Assembly: GCF_014208045.1 (NCBI RefSeq)
Contig: NZ_JACHML010000001.1
Coordinates: 310,001-374,000 of the forward strand
Direction: 5' to 3'
Source: Microbacterium thalassium
Lineage (GTDB): Bacteria > Actinomycetota > Actinomycetes > Actinomycetales > Microbacteriaceae
Length of the DNA stretch: 64,000 nt
Shown here: in pieces, positions 61,359 through 64,000 of the stretch
Numbering within the stretch: position 1 is the stretch's first letter
Layout of the letters: each line of letters begins with the position of its first letter
Program-made: the position numbers and the translations under genes
The notes under the pieces: generated by a model
Seen by the model: the letters and a program-made list of their open reading frames with translations, nothing else
Databases searched by the model: none
Told to the model about the DNA's origin: nothing

Positions 61359-62444
61359 TCAAGCCCCCGGCTGCGACATGGCCGCCCGGAGGCGCCGAGC
61401 CACCCACTTCGCCCGTCCGATCCCGCGCTCCAGCAGTGACCGCTCCGCTCGACGCCGGAGGGAGTCCTGAAATGCTCGTCCATCCCTCGCCTTCATGATC
61501 TGATCGCCGAGGAGCTCCACGATCCCGGCCAGATTCTCCGGATCGGTGAGCGTACGCACCACCGGAGTGGCCGCCGGCCCTGAGCCGGTGAAAGCACTCG
61601 CCCGGTCGATGAGCGACTGCCGCAACGCGAGATGCCGCTGCGGGTTGGGTTCGGGAGCGTCCGGGTCGAAGTCGACATCGCCTCTCACGAACTCCTCCTG
61701 CGAGCACGTCCGCGCGAGGTCGGCGAGGCCTGCGAACCGCAGCGGATCGTAGGTCGTGGGCGCCGTGACCAGCAGCGCGGGAGTCTCGAGCGCGAGCGAC
61801 GGAAGCAGGGCGTGGAGGCGTGTGGTGACCACCGCCGCAGCCGACTGGTAGAAGAGCAGGTACAGCTCTGCGAGCCGGAAGCGAGTATCGGTTGACATCT
61901 GCGGCTCGTGGTAGGTCGACACCGCGACGACACGCCGTCTCGATCGGCGACGAAGGTGCTCGAGCGCGTCCCCCGGGAGATCGACGGCGAGGATGAAGTC
62001 CTGGACGACGGCGCGAGGATCGCGCTGCAGTGTGAGCGTCAGGCATCCCGAGAAGTACGCAGCGAAGCCGTTGTCTTCGAGGAACGCCAGCGTGGCGTGA
62101 TCGCGTGCGCCGACGGGACCGTGCCGCGCGAAGAACTCGCGTCCGGCGGGGCTGAGAAGCGCCTCACGCGCGTGAGGATGGTTGGAATCGAGGAACATCG
62201 AGACCAGCAGTGGGTCGATCGCACGGTCATCCGGTGGCCAGTCGACCCCGTGCAGCCACCACCCGTTCATGATGAGCTTGGTCGGTGTCGTCAGCGCGGC
62301 GCTCTGGGTGCGGATACGGTCCCGGTCGAGATACCGGTCCACGCGGGGAAGAAACTGCCGTGCGGCCAGACTCTGGATCTCGTCGCCGATGTTCCACGTC
62401 GTGTAGCGCAGCAGCGCGTAGTCGACCGCCCCGGACGCCGTCAC
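61359..62444 (-). CDS. Polysaccharide pyruvyl transferase family protein
   Basis: This 361-residue protein shows YALLRYTTWNIGDEIQSLAARQFLP, LIMNGWWLHG, a SGCLTLTL strand, and VVTTRLHALLPSLALETPALLV near the end, the pattern of the PssM/CsaB pyruvyl transferase superfamily. Such enzymes add ketal-pyruvate to surface polysaccharides, though some members act otherwise. The GTG start at 62444 overlaps the upstream stop by 4 bases. It is probably co-translated with the GT32-like gene. Confidence 0.85.
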   Translation of the reverse strand: MTASGAVDYALLRYTTWNIGDEIQSLAARQFLPRVDRYLDRDRIRTQSAALTTPTKLIMNGWWLHGVDWPPDDRAIDPLLVSMFLDSNHPHAREALLSPAGREFFARHGPVGARDHATLAFLEDNGFAAYFSGCLTLTLQRDPRAVVQDFILAVDLPGDALEHLRRRSRRRVVAVSTYHEPQMSTDTRFRLAELYLLFYQSAAAVVTTRLHALLPSLALETPALLVTAPTTYDPLRFAGLADLARTCSQEEFVRGDVDFDPDAPEPNPQRHLALRQSLIDRASAFTGSGPAATPVVRTLTDPENLAGIVELLGDQIMKARDGRAFQDSLRRRAERSLLERGIGRAKWVARRLRAAMSQPGA

Positions 62445-63307
62445 CGGTACTCCGCGCGGGTATCCCACCCGATCGAGGTGTCGTAGAGCATCCGGTCCTG
62501 GTGCTTCAGACACAACGGCTGCAGAACGCTCCCCTGAAGTCCCATCCATCGCACCGGATACCCTGGATTGTGGCCCCACATGTCTCCGGGGACCTCGCGC
62601 AGTGCGGGCTCGTGGTAGTCGAGCAGGCGTTCGACCTCGCGCAGCCACTCGGCGGTGAGCGGCGTATGAGACTTGCCGATCAGCACGGCACCGAAGACGA
62701 GGATCCGATAGTACCGCTGCAGATGCTTCTGGAGCCGCCCCCAGGAAGGGCCCGCCCACTTGGGGTCGCTCAGCGGATGTCCCAGTAGCCAGGCATCCGA
62801 GGCGTCGAGTCGCTCGAACGCGGGCTCCCATGAACCGACCAGTGGCTTGATGTCGGAGTATCCGCCGCCGTAGTGGTGCAGGAAGTACGCCCGCAGATAG
62901 TCGGATCGGTGGTTGTACGAGAGCAGTTCGTAGGCCGGATGCAGCGGGTGCTCGGGCAGGATGAAGTCCGGCAGCCGGTCCGGTGTGATCAGCTCCACCG
63001 GGATGCCCGGGTTGACCTCGCGCATCCGTTCGAGGCCGGCCTTGCGCGCGGGCGTCAGCGGATTGTCACCGACCCAGAAACTCCAGATCTGCCGCGGCAG
63101 CTCGCTCGCGCCGCCGAGGTCGGCGGGAGGATGCCGCTCGAGGAATGTGAACGGGTAGCGGCCGTAGGAGAACTCCGACGACGACAGCCGGCTGCCGACC
63201 CAGGTCGTCATCCGGAGGCGCGCGTTGCTGAGCGCCCCGCGGATTCCCGTCCTGTCGATCCAGCGCAGCGTCGACTTGGCGGCAGACGTCAGGCTCAGCA
63301 TGCGCAC
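62441..63307 (-). CDS. Capsular polysaccharide synthesis glycosyltransferase (GT32-like)
   Basis: This 288-residue protein contains LPRQIWSFWVGDNPLTPARKAGLERM and ELLSYNHRSDYLRAYFLHHYGGGYSDIKPLVG, the GGxYxDxD-like donor-binding motif of GT32/Caps_synth enzymes, and then a region ending MWGHNPGYPVRWMGLQGS. It should transfer a sugar in envelope polysaccharide assembly. ATG at 63307; a second ATG two codons later is possible. It overlaps the pyruvyl transferase gene by 4 bases. Confidence 0.85.
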   Translation of the reverse strand: MRMLSLTSAAKSTLRWIDRTGIRGALSNARLRMTTWVGSRLSSSEFSYGRYPFTFLERHPPADLGGASELPRQIWSFWVGDNPLTPARKAGLERMREVNPGIPVELITPDRLPDFILPEHPLHPAYELLSYNHRSDYLRAYFLHHYGGGYSDIKPLVGSWEPAFERLDASDAWLLGHPLSDPKWAGPSWGRLQKHLQRYYRILVFGAVLIGKSHTPLTAEWLREVERLLDYHEPALREVPGDMWGHNPGYPVRWMGLQGSVLQPLCLKHQDRMLYDTSIGWDTRAEYR

Positions 63308-63519
63308 ATGCTATCGAGCCTGCCTGTACGGGGTTTCACAATGCCCGGCTGCGAGAGCGGCCCGTTGCCGAACTGGATGCCGAGCGCGGTCAGGTAGATC
63401 TGGGCCGTGACCTCGGGCTGGGTCATGGGCGAGAATCCAGCACCGGAGCCGCCGCGATGTCGTCGTTGACGACCGCGGGTGCGCCCGATAGCTTCGGGCG
63501 CGAGGCGAGGGGGTAGATC

Positions 63520-64000
63520 GTGCTCGAAGCCGCACCGTGGCTGACGCTCATTCCACCCGTCGTGGCGATCGTGCTGGCGATCATCACGAAGAAGGTGATC
63601 CCGAGCCTCGGGGCGGGCGTGGTGGCCGCCGCGCTGCTGATCGCCGGGTTCGCCCCGGTGGAGACACTGCGGCTCATCTGGGAGTCGTTCGCGGTGCTCT
63701 TCTGGGACGACGGGGCGCTGAACACCTGGTACATCTACATCCTGCTGTTCATCGTGCTGCTCGGCGTCTTCGCCGCATTCATCATGATGTCGGGCGGCAC
63801 CAAGGCCTTCGCGGACTGGGCCGTCCAGCGCATCCGCACCCGCCGGGGCGGTCAGATCCTGCCCGCCGTGCTCGGCATCGTCATCTTCATCGACGACTAC
63901 TTCAACGCGCTCGCGGTGGGGCAGATCAGCCGCCCGGTCACGGATGCCCACCGGGTCTCGCGCGCGAAGCTCGCGTACATCGTCGACTCGACCTCGGCGC
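63520..64000 (+). CDS. NhaC-family Na+/H+ antiporter-like protein, N-terminal part
   Basis: The frame runs off the window; 160 residues are visible from GTG 63520. Hydrophobic helices appear at about 7-25, 30-48, 70-90 and 118-135. The family motif VIFIDDYFNALAVGQISRPVTD identifies an NhaC/YuiF-type transporter, which may carry Na+/H+ or small organic acids or amino acids. GAGGCGAGGGGG lies upstream as SD. An inverted repeat (GCGCCCG/CGGGCGC, 63481-63501) sits just before it. Confidence 0.85.
   Translation, partial: MLEAAPWLTLIPPVVAIVLAIITKKVIPSLGAGVVAAALLIAGFAPVETLRLIWESFAVLFWDDGALNTWYIYILLFIVLLGVFAAFIMMSGGTKAFADWAVQRIRTRRGGQILPAVLGIVIFIDDYFNALAVGQISRPVTDAHRVSRAKLAYIVDSTSA

Overview
The window is high-GC actinobacterial DNA, most like a Microbacterium or a close relative. 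The signs are GTG/TTG starts, ATGA stop-start overlaps, many apparently leaderless promoters, a GTP-type PEP carboxykinase, and conjugation genes of the actinobacterial SCO6880/VirB4-like type. No rRNA, complete tRNA or CRISPR array was seen.

About the first 51.1 kb looks like one integrated mobile element (ICE or genomic island). Its right edge is marked by a 44-bp 3' fragment of a tRNA-Phe gene (51077-51120). The left edge, the intact tRNA and the integrase lie outside the window. Backbone genes are a type IV secretion/conjugation operon (SCO6880-like, VirB4-like ATPase, MinD-like ATPase, coupling protein, HNH-like protein, DUF4913-like protein, SSB), a MobF relaxase-helicase on the opposite strand, and a minus-strand partition block (excisionase-like HTH, ParA, ribbon-helix-helix partner, charged repeat protein).

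Cargo between these blocks comprises a DUF2971 protein, TM2 and lipoprotein genes, and a type I restriction-modification locus. That locus starts with a degenerate methyltransferase-like accessory gene, and a membrane protein plus a GTPase sit between hsdS and hsdR. It is followed by three single genes (25.7-29.2 kb) bounded by a degenerate ~72-bp direct repeat, then a zeta-toxin module.

The most striking part is 35.7-50.4 kb: three tandem paralogues, each of about 1430-1450 residues, with an N-terminal caspase (His-Cys dyad intact), a central STAND/NACHT-like NTPase, and a C-terminal stretch of 13 full WD40 blades plus a closing strand. Each starts from a conserved leaderless promoter. The second is translationally coupled to an alpha/beta hydrolase, the third is followed by a decayed copy of that hydrolase, and the first has none. 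Several WD40 blades are identical or nearly identical at the DNA level, so the sensor repeats are being duplicated or converted now. This fits predicted STAND-NTPase conflict or antiphage systems, but the function is inferred.

From about 51.1 kb the window is ordinary chromosome: an SDR and FAD/NAD(P)-binding protein pair, an Lrp-family regulator divergent from a PLP-dependent sulfur amino acid enzyme, an amidase divergent from pckG, a deazaflavin-dependent nitroreductase-like protein, three surface-polysaccharide genes, and the start of an NhaC-family antiporter that runs off the window.
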